From an uncultured Clostridia bacterium (GTDB taxonomy: Bacteria > Bacillota > Clostridia > Christensenellales > UBA1242): DNA of 52,272 nucleotides. The notes below the pieces were generated by a model. That model was not told the DNA's origin. It searched no databases and was given only the letters and a program-made list of their open reading frames with translations. Position numbers and translations under genes: made by a program. The stretch is taken from NCBI GenBank assembly GCA_944384535.1, contig CALWTS010000010.1, positions 68,651 to 120,922 of the forward strand, given 5' to 3'. Shown piece after piece: positions 9,298 through 18,205 of this stretch (within the stretch, counting starts at the first letter, position 1; each line of letters starts with the position of its first letter).

Positions 9298-10371
9298 ATG
9301 AAAAAATATAAAATAAATGATATATCCTTTTTAAAATTTAGTTTATTTATTCTCATTATTATAGTTTTTTGTTTGATATTTTTTCTAGGAGGAGGAGTCC
9401 TTTATTTTGAGAAAGTAAGGTATGTTGATTCGTTTAAATTTTATGATTTTCAAATACATGTCATTAATGTTGGACAGGGGGATGCTATTTTAATAAAATT
9501 ACCAGATAATCATACTTTATTAATTGATACAGGAGAGGAAAAATCTTCCAATATATTAAAAAAATATATTAATCAGTTTTTAAAAACAGAAAATTTAAAT
9601 TGTATTGATTATTTGATTCTTACTCATCTTGATTCTGATCATATAGGGGGAGCTGAAGTAATTTTAAATAATTTTAACGTAAAAAGCTTGTATAGACCTC
9701 CAATATATTCAGTTTATGAAAATGAAAATTTTGATTTAAAACAAGACTATAGTATTGTTGATTCTCAAATTTATAGTAATATTATTCAATTAACATATGA
9801 ACAAAATTGTGATTTAATATTTTTTCAAAAGGATCTGGAAATAAAAAATGAGTTTTGTAAAATTAAATTTCTTTCACCAAGTAATTATAATTATTCTGAG
9901 TCAAACAATTTTAGTGCAGTTATTCAGATTGAATTTCAAAATAAAAGGTTTTTGTTCATGGGAGATGCTGAGGAAATTATTGAACAACAACTAATTAAAG
10001 ATTATGGTGAATCATTACAATCAGATGTAATAAAGATTGCTCATCATGGATCTAAAACTTCAACATCACAAGAATTTTTAAATATTGTTCAACCTAATAT
10101 TGCATTACTGAGTGTTGGTGAAAATAATTATGGTTTACCTAGTATAGACGTACTTAACAGGCTTAACAATTTAAATATAAATATATTGTCTACATATGAT
10201 GATGGAAGTTTTGCTTTGACAGTTTTAAATGATGAAGTCATATTTGCAGTAGAACCTGTTCCAAGTTGTGATATGGCAATTGTTTTGACTTTTTTTGTTC
10301 TTTTGATGCTTGTAATATTTAAAGCTAATTTTCAAAAAACACAAAATAACCAGAATATTAAAAATCATTAA
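9298..10371 (+). CDS. ComEC/Rec2-like metallo-beta-lactamase-fold hydrolase, membrane anchored
   Basis: 357 residues. There is an N-terminal membrane segment (about 12-37), then a metallo-beta-lactamase fold: HVINVGQGDAILI, the metal motif HLDSDHIGG near residue 110, FLFMGDAEE and KIAHHGSKTSTS. The C-terminus adds a second membrane segment (about 325-342), so the catalytic domain is tethered at both ends. These motifs match the isolated beta-lactamase domain of ComEC and its stand-alone paralogues. It lacks the ComEC channel domain, so it is not itself a DNA uptake pore; nuclease or phosphodiesterase activity is possible. It has only a weak ribosome site (GATAGAGTG) and follows the patatin gene by 18 nt. 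Confidence 0.85.
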   Translation: MKKYKINDISFLKFSLFILIIIVFCLIFFLGGGVLYFEKVRYVDSFKFYDFQIHVINVGQGDAILIKLPDNHTLLIDTGEEKSSNILKKYINQFLKTENLNCIDYLILTHLDSDHIGGAEVILNNFNVKSLYRPPIYSVYENENFDLKQDYSIVDSQIYSNIIQLTYEQNCDLIFFQKDLEIKNEFCKIKFLSPSNYNYSESNNFSAVIQIEFQNKRFLFMGDAEEIIEQQLIKDYGESLQSDVIKIAHHGSKTSTSQEFLNIVQPNIALLSVGENNYGLPSIDVLNRLNNLNINILSTYDDGSFALTVLNDEVIFAVEPVPSCDMAIVLTFFVLLMLVIFKANFQKTQNNQNIKNH

Positions 10372-10377
10372 ATATAA

Positions 10378-10406
10378 TTGGAATATCAACTATTTTATGA
10401 TAAAAT
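10378..10406 (+). promoter_or_regulatory. Promoter for the 10413 gene, predicted leaderless
   Basis: TTGGAA (10378-10383), a 17-nt spacer, TAAAAT (10401-10406) with an extended TG at 10398. Six nt separate the -10 box from the ATG at 10413. There is no ribosome site. Confidence 0.65.
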
Positions 10407-10412
10407 AATCCT

Positions 10413-10880
10413 ATGAAAGATAGTCATGAAATATATAATATCGTTTTAGTCAGTTTAGATGATAAATTCTGTGAGTCTGTTTCAATAATTCTTTCGGATA
10501 AATTGGATATGTATAATGCATGTTGTAAAGATCTTGTTGAATATGATTTAATTAACCCAAAAGATGTTATTGATAAGTGTGGAATAGAATATTTAAAAAA
10601 ACGAGAAAGAGAGGTTGTTAAAAATTGTTCAACCTACATTAATACTGTTATTTCTATAAACTTTGATTTGTTCAAAGATTATTTTGATTTGTTTAATAAT
10701 TCCATTATAATATATTTGTCTCTACTCAAAGAAAAAATAACAAATTCCGTGAGTAAAGTTTCTTTTGAAAATAGAAATGAATTTTTATTAAAACATTGTG
10801 ACAAAATTATTTTTGTTGATAAAAAATTAAAAAACAATACAGTTAACAAAATTTTAGATATTTTAGGAGATAATTTATGA
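10413..10880 (+). CDS. Unknown protein, possibly a degenerate shikimate-kinase-like P-loop protein
   Basis: 155 residues. The order of elements resembles shikimate kinase: a first beta strand (IYNIVLVSL), a middle part DVIDKCGIEYLKKREREVVKN that looks like the shikimate kinase segment around its FRxxE motif, a strand (INTVISINF) where the kinase has its GGG loop, and NSIIIYLSL where it has the VYL strand. The Walker A lysine motif is absent, as are the GGG loop and the lid arginines, so ATP-dependent kinase activity is unlikely. The resemblance is my reading and may be chance. The stop overlaps the transketolase start (ATGA), so the two proteins are translationally coupled, which hints at a partner or regulatory role. 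Confidence 0.55.
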   Translation: MKDSHEIYNIVLVSLDDKFCESVSIILSDKLDMYNACCKDLVEYDLINPKDVIDKCGIEYLKKREREVVKNCSTYINTVISINFDLFKDYFDLFNNSIIIYLSLLKEKITNSVSKVSFENRNEFLLKHCDKIIFVDKKLKNNTVNKILDILGDNL

Positions 10881-12838
10881 ATATAACTGATAAAACATTA
10901 AATTATGTTAAATCAATAACAGTTCAATCAATCTCGAATGCAGGATCGGGACATACAGGAGCTTCCTTAGGAATAAGCGCTATGATGCTTGCTTTGTTTA
11001 AAGATCATTATAATTTTGATGTTTCTGATACAGATTTCTTAAATAGAGATAGATTTGTATTATCTGCAGGACATGCATGTCCCGTGTATTATACATTATT
11101 GTCTTTATTTGGTTTTGATGTTTCACTACAAGACTTAAAACAATTAAGGGTTCTAGGTTCAAAAACACCAGGACATCCTGAGTATAAGACCACTGACGGA
11201 GTAGAGGTTACAACAGGTCCTCTTGGACAAGGTGTAGCTAACGCTGTTGGAATGGCTTTAGCTCAATCAGTTATGGCTGAAAGATTTAATAGTGTAGGAT
11301 TTTCAATCATAAATAACTACACATATTGTGTAGCGGGAGATGGTTGTTTAATGGAAGGAGTGGCTCAGGAAGCTTGTTCATTAGCTGGAAACCTAAATCT
11401 TAATCATCTTATTTTGTTGTACGATTCAAATGAAGTCACCATGGATGGTTCATTAAATATTTCAAATAAAGAAAATGTATCTAAAAAATTTAAAGCTATG
11501 GGCTGGAATGTAATTAAATGTAAAAAAGGAAATTCTTATAAAGATTGTTCTAAAGCAATTGCTAAAGCAAAAAAACTTGAAGGTCCAACGATAATAATTT
11601 TTAAAACTACAATTGGGATAGGAACTGACAAAGAAGGTACTTCTGCAATTCATGGAGTTGCCTTAAATTCTGAAGAATTAAAGGTTTTTAACAGCAAATT
11701 AGGAGTTTTTGAAAATTTTTTTGTTCCAAATGATGTAAGGGATTGGTGTATGGCTACATCAAGAAAAGGTAAATTGGAACATGAAAAGTGGAATCAAAAT
11801 TTAGCTGTATATGCAAATTCTAACCCTGAATTATATAGACAATTCGTTAATTTTTTTGATAGAAAAAAGGTTGATTTTGAAAAAATAGCAAGAGTTAATT
11901 ATAAATTCGAGGGATTAAGCGGAAGAAATAGTAATAAAATTATTTTGAATGAAATTGCACAAAAACTCTTTCAAATAATTGGTGGAACTGCAGATGTTCT
12001 TCATTCTACAAACGCGGTTATAGAAAATGGCGGAAATTATAATTCAGTTAATCGAAGAGGTAGGAATATACATTTTGGGTTAAGAGAACATGCAATGGCT
12101 GCAATTTGTAATGGAATATGTTTATATGAAGATTTTTTACCATTTTGTTCAACATTTTTAGCTTTTTCTAATTATATGCTACCTGCAATAAGAATGTCTG
12201 CATTAATGAAACTAAATGTTTTATATATTTTTACTCATGATAGTATCATGGTTGGTGAAGATGGGGTTACTCATCAACCAATTGAACAATTATCTAATCT
12301 ACGATCAATAATAGGTCTAAATGTGATAAGACCATGTGATTCTAATGAACTCTTGGCTGCATATAAATTAGCGCTTGAAAACAATGGTCCAACAGCTTTA
12401 ATACTTTCAAGGCAAAACATGCCGGTTGTTGATGGGAATTTTAAAGGAGCTTGCTTGGGAGGATATATTTTAAGATCTGCAAAAAAAGAGGCGGATATTG
12501 TAATTTATTCTACCGGAAGCGAGGTTGCTTTAGCAGAGCAAGTAGCGGACGAATTGTCTAAAAAATATGATGTTTCAGTTGTTTCGTTACCTAGCTGTGA
12601 AATATTTGATAATCAAAGTTTAACTTATAAAAACAAAATTTTACAAAAAAATGCAAAAATAAAAGTTGCAATCGAAGCTTCTAATGATAATATATGGTAT
12701 AAATATATAGGCAATGATGGAATTTTTATTTCAGTACAAAATTATCAAGGAAGTGGAAAAGGGAGTGAAATTTATTCAAAGGCTGGTTTTAATGTTAAAG
12801 AAATTGTTAAAGACATAACAAGAAGAATGGTAAAATAA
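10877..12838 (+). CDS. tkt: Transketolase
   Basis: 653 residues, the usual length of a one-chain transketolase, a thiamine-diphosphate enzyme that moves two-carbon units between sugar phosphates in the non-oxidative pentose phosphate pathway. Seen: SNAGSGHTGASLG near the N-terminus, GHPEY and TGPLGQGVANAVGMA, the TPP motif GDGCLMEG...LYDSNEVTMDG (residues 153-193), and in the pyrimidine domain HFGLREHAM and HDSIMVGEDGVTHQPIEQ. The C-terminal domain starts near residue 530. Its start codon overlaps the stop of the preceding small gene. A strong terminator follows. Confidence 0.96.
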   Translation: MNITDKTLNYVKSITVQSISNAGSGHTGASLGISAMMLALFKDHYNFDVSDTDFLNRDRFVLSAGHACPVYYTLLSLFGFDVSLQDLKQLRVLGSKTPGHPEYKTTDGVEVTTGPLGQGVANAVGMALAQSVMAERFNSVGFSIINNYTYCVAGDGCLMEGVAQEACSLAGNLNLNHLILLYDSNEVTMDGSLNISNKENVSKKFKAMGWNVIKCKKGNSYKDCSKAIAKAKKLEGPTIIIFKTTIGIGTDKEGTSAIHGVALNSEELKVFNSKLGVFENFFVPNDVRDWCMATSRKGKLEHEKWNQNLAVYANSNPELYRQFVNFFDRKKVDFEKIARVNYKFEGLSGRNSNKIILNEIAQKLFQIIGGTADVLHSTNAVIENGGNYNSVNRRGRNIHFGLREHAMAAICNGICLYEDFLPFCSTFLAFSNYMLPAIRMSALMKLNVLYIFTHDSIMVGEDGVTHQPIEQLSNLRSIIGLNVIRPCDSNELLAAYKLALENNGPTALILSRQNMPVVDGNFKGACLGGYILRSAKKEADIVIYSTGSEVALAEQVADELSKKYDVSVVSLPSCEIFDNQSLTYKNKILQKNAKIKVAIEASNDNIWYKYIGNDGIFISVQNYQGSGKGSEIYSKAGFNVKEIVKDITRRMVK

Positions 12839-12864
12839 AGAAGTTAAAACTTCTTTATTTTTTG
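12833..12864 (+). terminator. Intrinsic terminator of tkt
   Basis: The stem AAATAAAGAAGTT/AACTTCTTTATTT has a very short loop and ends in T. It overlaps the tkt stop codon. Confidence 0.88.
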
Positions 12865-12951
12865 TTTTTAGACAAAATTATATAATTTATAACAAATTAA
12901 TAAAGTCATTAATTTTTGAATCTTTGTATAATATATAGAGAGGAAAAAATT

Positions 12952-13899
12952 ATGTTAAATAAAAAATGTATGGTTTTAAATTCTGTTGATGATTCAAAAA
13001 AGAAAGCTCTTTTATCTTTAGAATCAAATGGAAGTACTATTAAAGGTTGTTTAAGATTATATAATTTTAGTATTGAACCTAGTGGTATTATTAGTTTAGG
13101 ATTTTATTATAAAAATAATGTTGTTAAAGCAGGTTTAATTAGAGAAAAAAATATGGTTTATACTTTTAATGATCAATTAAAAGAAATTCCTAACAAATTT
13201 TCTTGTGCTGTTATAAATTTTTCTGGAGGAGAGGCTAATCCTATTTTGTATGGAAATAGCGAAGGTTATAATGATCAAAGTGAAGTCTTTCAGCAAGTTA
13301 TAACACAATTATCTGAAACAAAAACAATGAATGAAGTAGAAAACGTACTAGATGATTATGGAATTGATTATGATGATGAGGAAAAAGAGAATATAGAAAG
13401 TGTAATAACAAAAAATATGGACTTTGAAGAAAATAATATTTGTAATGAAAATTGCAATTCTTGTGAAAATTGCAAATATAAAAAATATTATTTTTCTAAA
13501 ATTAGTAGTGAAGATAACATCGAAGATGAAACAAATAATAAATTAGATAAAAATTCACATTTAAAATTTTATCAAGAAATGAAAGATCAAATTTCAAAAC
13601 TTTTTGAAGGTAATCCAAGTGAAGAATATTTACAGGAATTAGTACCAAATTCTAAGTGGGTAAAAGTTAGTTTAGGTGAAGAGAAAGAATATTATGTACT
13701 AGGTTTGATGTATGATAATGATGAAATAAAATATATTTGTTATGGAGTTCCGGGTTTTTATCAAAAAAATCCTCCTAGAGAACTTTCTGGTTATCCTATA
13801 TGGTTTCCTTTAGAACAAGATAAACCAGAAGGATTTGGATATTGGCTCTCATATCAAGATGCTAATAGTGGAGAAAGTGTAAAGGCTATAATTGTTTAG
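12952..13899 (+). CDS. Conserved Clostridia protein of unknown function with a Cys cluster
   Basis: 315 residues; I do not know a function. Three parts are visible. Residues 1-115 are a beta-rich domain ending at the glycine/asparagine patch GEANPILYGN. Residues 120-205 are acidic linker with a cluster CNENCNSCENC (spacing C-x3-C-x2-C-x2-C), which could bind metal. The C-terminal 110 residues are a well-conserved-looking domain (NSKWVKVSLGEEKEYYVLGL, YGVPGFYQKNPP, GYPIWFPLEQDKPEGFGYWL). I chose ATG 12952 because a GAGAGG site sits just upstream and a TATAAT lies at 12927-12932; an in-frame TTG at 12916 is inside the promoter. An alpha/beta hydrolase gene follows 6 nt downstream. Confidence 0.8.
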   Translation: MLNKKCMVLNSVDDSKKKALLSLESNGSTIKGCLRLYNFSIEPSGIISLGFYYKNNVVKAGLIREKNMVYTFNDQLKEIPNKFSCAVINFSGGEANPILYGNSEGYNDQSEVFQQVITQLSETKTMNEVENVLDDYGIDYDDEEKENIESVITKNMDFEENNICNENCNSCENCKYKKYYFSKISSEDNIEDETNNKLDKNSHLKFYQEMKDQISKLFEGNPSEEYLQELVPNSKWVKVSLGEEKEYYVLGLMYDNDEIKYICYGVPGFYQKNPPRELSGYPIWFPLEQDKPEGFGYWLSYQDANSGESVKAIIV

Positions 13900-13905
13900 A
13901 AGATT

Positions 13906-14829
13906 ATGAAAATATTATTGTTTATATTGTTGGGAATATCTATTTTATTGCTTTTAGTATTAATAATATATCTTATAGTAGGATATATTGTTTTTAGAAA
14001 ATATTTTAAATTATCCTTAAAAATTAATAAAGAATTGGATAAAAAAAATAAAAACCATTTTGAAAGTTCAATTAGTACTAAAGAATATTTTAATAAACAC
14101 TATCAAACAATTTTTATTGAAAGTAATGATAATAATAAGATGTTTGGTTATTACAAAAAATGTAATAACAACAAGTTAGTTATAATACTCCATGATTTTT
14201 TGCAAAATCATTATGATATGTTTGATTATGTCAATATATTTGAAAACCAAGATTATGATATTTTAGTTTTAGATTTAAGAGCACATGGTAAAAGTGAAGG
14301 TGATTTTTCTAGTATGGGTTATTACGAAAAAGATGACCTAATTTTATGGATAAAAGAAATGTTGAATATTAATAAAGATTATAAAATTATTCTTTATGGA
14401 GTATCATTAGGTGCTAGTATTGTATGTCTAGCGTTAGGAGAAAATCTTCCTAACAACGTAGTATTAGCAATAGAAGATAGTGGGTTTGATAATGCTGAAA
14501 AAGAATTATCATTTATAAATTCAAAAAAGAAAATAAAACTATTTTTAAATCTTTTAAAAGTGTATATGAGGAAAACCAAAAAGATAAATTTAAGAACAAT
14601 TGATGTTTGTAAAAGTTTAAACAAATGTAAAATTCCTGTTTTGTTTATTCATGGAGAGAAAGATGATATTGTTCCTTGTGAAATGGTATACACTATGTTT
14701 AAGTGTCTGCCGCAAAATAGAAAAAGTTTATACGTAGTCAAAGAATCAATACACAATAATTGTTTAAAAGAAAATCCTTATAAATATAAGAAAGTGATTT
14801 ATAAGTTTTTAAATGATTATAATATGTAA
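13906..14829 (+). CDS. Alpha/beta hydrolase with N-terminal membrane anchor
   Basis: 307 residues. Residues 4-28 form one membrane helix. The hydrolase domain shows the oxyanion region LVIILHDFLQNH, the strand DILVLDLRAHGKSEGD, the nucleophile elbow GVSLGAS near residue 165, the acid in FIHGEKDDIVP and the catalytic His in ESIHNNC. The catalytic triad is therefore complete. It resembles the Firmicute YqkD/BAAT-like membrane-anchored hydrolases with the active domain outside or at the membrane. It is likely cotranscribed with the unknown gene 6 nt upstream; the ribosome site is weak, suggesting coupling. The substrate is unknown. Confidence 0.88.
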   Translation: MKILLFILLGISILLLLVLIIYLIVGYIVFRKYFKLSLKINKELDKKNKNHFESSISTKEYFNKHYQTIFIESNDNNKMFGYYKKCNNNKLVIILHDFLQNHYDMFDYVNIFENQDYDILVLDLRAHGKSEGDFSSMGYYEKDDLILWIKEMLNINKDYKIILYGVSLGASIVCLALGENLPNNVVLAIEDSGFDNAEKELSFINSKKKIKLFLNLLKVYMRKTKKINLRTIDVCKSLNKCKIPVLFIHGEKDDIVPCEMVYTMFKCLPQNRKSLYVVKESIHNNCLKENPYKYKKVIYKFLNDYNM

Positions 14830-14830
14830 T

Positions 14831-14860
14831 AAAAAAGAAGGGTGGTCACTCTTCTTTTTT
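14831..14860. terminator. Bidirectional terminator between convergent genes
   Basis: The stem AAAAAAGAAG/CTTCTTTTTT with an inner GTG/CAC pairing has A on one side and T on the other. It serves the hydrolase gene (+) and overlaps the last codons of the PFOR gene (-). Confidence 0.82.
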
Positions 14861-17800
14861 ATTGTTGAAATTTTTTAATATGTTATATGTTTCAAATGAT
14901 TGTTCTTGTTGTTTGTCTAATAAAGAATCTCTATTTTTTTCACTAGTTGCAACAAAACGTCTTTCATTTTTTATAAATTGACTATACTTATCGTTATCAA
15001 TTTTACTATTAAGTGTCAACAAACGTGTAATAGGATTATATGAATATATTGGCCAAAAACCACATTCAGTTGCGAGTTTCATTTCTTCAACCATATTTGT
15101 TAAATCGAATCCTTGGTTTACGCAAGGAGCATAAGCTATTATGATACTAACTCCTTTAAAATCCTGAGCTTCCTTGATTGTTTTTATTGCATGAGCCATA
15201 TTATATCCCAATGAAATTTGTCCTACATACACGTTTTTATAAGTAAGCGCGATTTGTCCTAAGTCTTTTTTTCTATTTTCTTTTCCATTTTCTGCAAATT
15301 TAACAGCTGCTCCTGTAGGAGTTGCTTTGCTTTGCTGTCCTCCAGTATTTGAATATGTTTGATTATCTAATACTAAAATATTAACATCTTCGTTACTGGA
15401 TAAAATATGATCTAGTCCTCCAAAACCAATGTCATATGCCCAACCATCGCCACCAATAATCCATGTTTTCTTTTCATTTTTAAGGAAATCATTTCCAAGT
15501 TTTAATCCTATACCAAATTCTGCATTATCTTCAAAAAGGCTGTTTGCCCAAAAAATTCCATAATCATTTGTATCTTTACAATAAGGGCATGAACCGAAAG
15601 TTCCTCCATAAATTGAAGAGCAACCTGTAGCATTAGCAATTAACATATTACTGCCGTTTATCATTGTTAGAATTTTTATATATGGTGTTTCTCCACAACC
15701 AGCACATGCCCCAGGAAATTCAAAAAGTGATTGTGAAAATTGCAATCCCTTAGGAGTTATGTTTGGAAATATAATTTGTGTGGAGTTTTTTATATTGGAA
15801 AACAAAGAATATTCTTTTTTCTTCTCTTCTAATATTAAATTAGACTCTGTCATATTTAAAGCTTTTTTTAATGCAGGACAGGTTTTTGAGCAAACACCAC
15901 AACCAGTACAATCTTCTGGTGAAAGCAGTATTTTATATAATTTTTCATTTAGTCCCAATGCTTTTATAAAAGAATCTTTATCATTGATAGAATCTTCATC
16001 AATTAATAGTGCTTTAAGAGCAGAGTGGGGACAAGCTAAAACACATTGACCGCATTGTATACAATTTTCTTTTATCCAATTAGGAAGATTTAATGCTATG
16101 GATCGTTTTTCATATTTACTTGTTCCTAGAGGTGATGATCCATCAATAGAAAATTTAGATACAGGAATGCTATTTCCATCTAATTGACTAATAGGTTTCA
16201 TTATATTGTTATAAAATTCATCGTTTATATTATTACTATCATGGTAAATCTTTCCATTCAAAGAGTTAACATCAACTTCTTCAGATAAGTTCATAGCTTT
16301 TTGCATAGCTAAAATGTTTTTATCAATTATTTTTTGACCTTTAGCATAAAACATTTTTTTAATATATTTTGATATTTCTTCATTAATTTGTTCATCATTT
16401 AATAATTTAGAACATTTTAATAAGGCGGTTTGCATAATAATATTAATTTTTTGTCCTAAACCACATTCATTAGCAATTTTTTGCGCGTTTATAACAAATA
16501 ATTTAGAATTAGTTTCTTTTAACTTTTTTACATAAGAAGAGGGAATTACCTTATCTATTTCATTTTTGTTAAAAATTGAATTGATAAGAACTATTCCATT
16601 TTTTCTAAGTCCTTCAAGACAGTTGTATTTTGTAACAAAAGAAAAATTATTTATTGATATAACATCTTCTTCACTTAACAAATATTCGCTCTTAATTTCT
16701 TTATTTGAAAGTCTTAAATGAGAAATTGTTAAACTTCCAGATTTTTTTGAGTCATATTCAAAATAACCTTGTACATTTTTATTATAATTTTCTCCTAAAA
16801 TTTTAATTGTAGACTTGCTAGCAGATACTGAGCCATCAGAACCCAATCCAAAAATTTTAATTTCAAAAGAATTTTCTTTGTTTTTGTAATTTACAGGTTT
16901 AAGTGAATTATGATTAACATCATCATTTATTCCTACTGTGAAATTATTAAGTTGTTTTTTGAGCATATTTTCAAAAACTGTATTAACATCAGTTGGTGTA
17001 AAATCTTTACCACCAAGTCCATATCTACCAGTCAATACTTTGATATTTAGGTTGTTTTGTTGAATAGCACTCATAACATCTAAAGCTAAAGGTGGAACTG
17101 CTCCATTTTCTTTAGTTCTATCAAGAGTAGTTATTATTTTTGTTGTTTTTGGAATTTTATCAATAAAGATTTTATCAAAAAAAGGTCTATACAGTCTTAC
17201 TTTTATCAAACCGATTTTTTTATCTTTATTATTGTCTATATATTCTTCAATCGTTTTACAAGAAGAGCCCATAGAAACAATTATTTGTTCTGCATCATTT
17301 GCACCATAATATTCATATAAATCATAGTTACAATGCGTTAAACTATTAATATCTTTAAATATCTCTTTTAGATTTTTAGCCACATCATCATATTTTATCT
17401 GGCTTCGTTCTCTATTTTGAAAATAAACATCAGGATTTTGAGCTGTTCCATATTGTCTTATTTGGTAATCATTTTTAAATTTATCAAAATAATCTTTTAT
17501 TATCAATTTTATTTCATCATCAGAAAATGTATTTATTTTTTGAATTTCGTGACTTGTTCGGAATCCATCAAAAAAGTGTAATACAGGTAATCGATTTTTC
17601 ATAGCTAGTGTGTGAGCAGCCAAAGCCATATGGTAGCTTTCCTGTACAGAACAAGAGTTTAAAATAATATATCCTGTCATTCTTGCTGACATTACATCAG
17701 AGTGATCACAAAAAATAGATAATGCGTGAGTTGCTACAGCTCTTGCGGCAACATGAATTACCGAAGGTAATCCTTCTCCGGCTATTTTATACATATTTGG

Positions 17801-18076
17801 AATCATTAATAATAATCCCTGACTTGAAGTGAATGTACAACTGAACGCGTGTGATAATAATGCACCATGCATAGTTCCTGCAACGCCACCTTCTGACTGC
17901 ATTTCTATCATTTTTACATCTTCGTCAAATATATTCTTTGTTTTTTTACTATTAAGTTGTGAACAAAATTCTGCCATTGGACTTGATGGTGTTATTGGAT
18001 AAATAGGTATTATTTCAGACAATTTATATGCGATTTCTCCAACAGCTGAAGAACCATCTGTAATTATTTTATTCAT
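14846..18076 (-). CDS. nifJ: Pyruvate:ferredoxin (flavodoxin) oxidoreductase
   Basis: 1076 residues, a fused single-chain PFOR that splits pyruvate with CoA to acetyl-CoA and CO2 and reduces ferredoxin in anaerobes. Domains in order: domain I with YPITPSSPMAE (residues 25-35), the domain around TLDRTKENGA, the gamma domain (GLGSDGSVSASKSTIKIL), the two-cluster ferredoxin domain (CIQCGQCVLACP and CTGCGVCSKTCP, about residues 670-735), then the TPP domain with GACAGCGETPY, ANATGCSS, GDGWAYDIGFGGLDH and DNQTYSNTGGQ. It is about 100 residues shorter than the well-studied 1170-1230 residue enzymes, mainly at the C-terminus. An extra CPYC pair sits near the proximal cluster region. A GGGAG site precedes the ATG. 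Confidence 0.95.
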   Translation of the reverse strand: MNKIITDGSSAVGEIAYKLSEIIPIYPITPSSPMAEFCSQLNSKKTKNIFDEDVKMIEMQSEGGVAGTMHGALLSHAFSCTFTSSQGLLLMIPNMYKIAGEGLPSVIHVAARAVATHALSIFCDHSDVMSARMTGYIILNSCSVQESYHMALAAHTLAMKNRLPVLHFFDGFRTSHEIQKINTFSDDEIKLIIKDYFDKFKNDYQIRQYGTAQNPDVYFQNRERSQIKYDDVAKNLKEIFKDINSLTHCNYDLYEYYGANDAEQIIVSMGSSCKTIEEYIDNNKDKKIGLIKVRLYRPFFDKIFIDKIPKTTKIITTLDRTKENGAVPPLALDVMSAIQQNNLNIKVLTGRYGLGGKDFTPTDVNTVFENMLKKQLNNFTVGINDDVNHNSLKPVNYKNKENSFEIKIFGLGSDGSVSASKSTIKILGENYNKNVQGYFEYDSKKSGSLTISHLRLSNKEIKSEYLLSEEDVISINNFSFVTKYNCLEGLRKNGIVLINSIFNKNEIDKVIPSSYVKKLKETNSKLFVINAQKIANECGLGQKINIIMQTALLKCSKLLNDEQINEEISKYIKKMFYAKGQKIIDKNILAMQKAMNLSEEVDVNSLNGKIYHDSNNINDEFYNNIMKPISQLDGNSIPVSKFSIDGSSPLGTSKYEKRSIALNLPNWIKENCIQCGQCVLACPHSALKALLIDEDSINDKDSFIKALGLNEKLYKILLSPEDCTGCGVCSKTCPALKKALNMTESNLILEEKKKEYSLFSNIKNSTQIIFPNITPKGLQFSQSLFEFPGACAGCGETPYIKILTMINGSNMLIANATGCSSIYGGTFGSCPYCKDTNDYGIFWANSLFEDNAEFGIGLKLGNDFLKNEKKTWIIGGDGWAYDIGFGGLDHILSSNEDVNILVLDNQTYSNTGGQQSKATPTGAAVKFAENGKENRKKDLGQIALTYKNVYVGQISLGYNMAHAIKTIKEAQDFKGVSIIIAYAPCVNQGFDLTNMVEEMKLATECGFWPIYSYNPITRLLTLNSKIDNDKYSQFIKNERRFVATSEKNRDSLLDKQQEQSFETYNILKNFNNKKEE

Positions 18077-18093
18077 ATTTTTTCTCCCGTAAA

Positions 18094-18122
18094 AGTATAT
18101 TATTTTTTTATTGATGTGTCAA
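18094..18122 (-). promoter_or_regulatory. Strong promoter of PFOR
   Basis: Minus strand: TTGACA (18117-18122), a 17-nt spacer, TATACT (18094-18099). It fits the sigma-A consensus almost perfectly, in keeping with a high-flux fermentation gene. Confidence 0.85.
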
Positions 18123-18170
18123 ATGTTTAAATGTTACTATTTTTAAATTATAGATTGAGCTTTTTTTATT

Positions 18171-18198
18171 TTACAAAATTTTTTATGTTTAGTATAAT
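18171..18198 (+). promoter_or_regulatory. Promoter of truA, predicted leaderless
   Basis: TTACAA (18171-18176), a 16-nt spacer, TATAAT (18193-18198). Seven nt separate the -10 box from the ATG at 18206, and no ribosome site exists between them. Confidence 0.7.
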
Positions 18199-18205
18199 AA
18201 CAAAT

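Noticed and set aside
18131..18205. Longer N-terminus for TruA
   Set aside because: The extra 25 codons contain the promoter, and the family starts at MKRILLKIEYDG.
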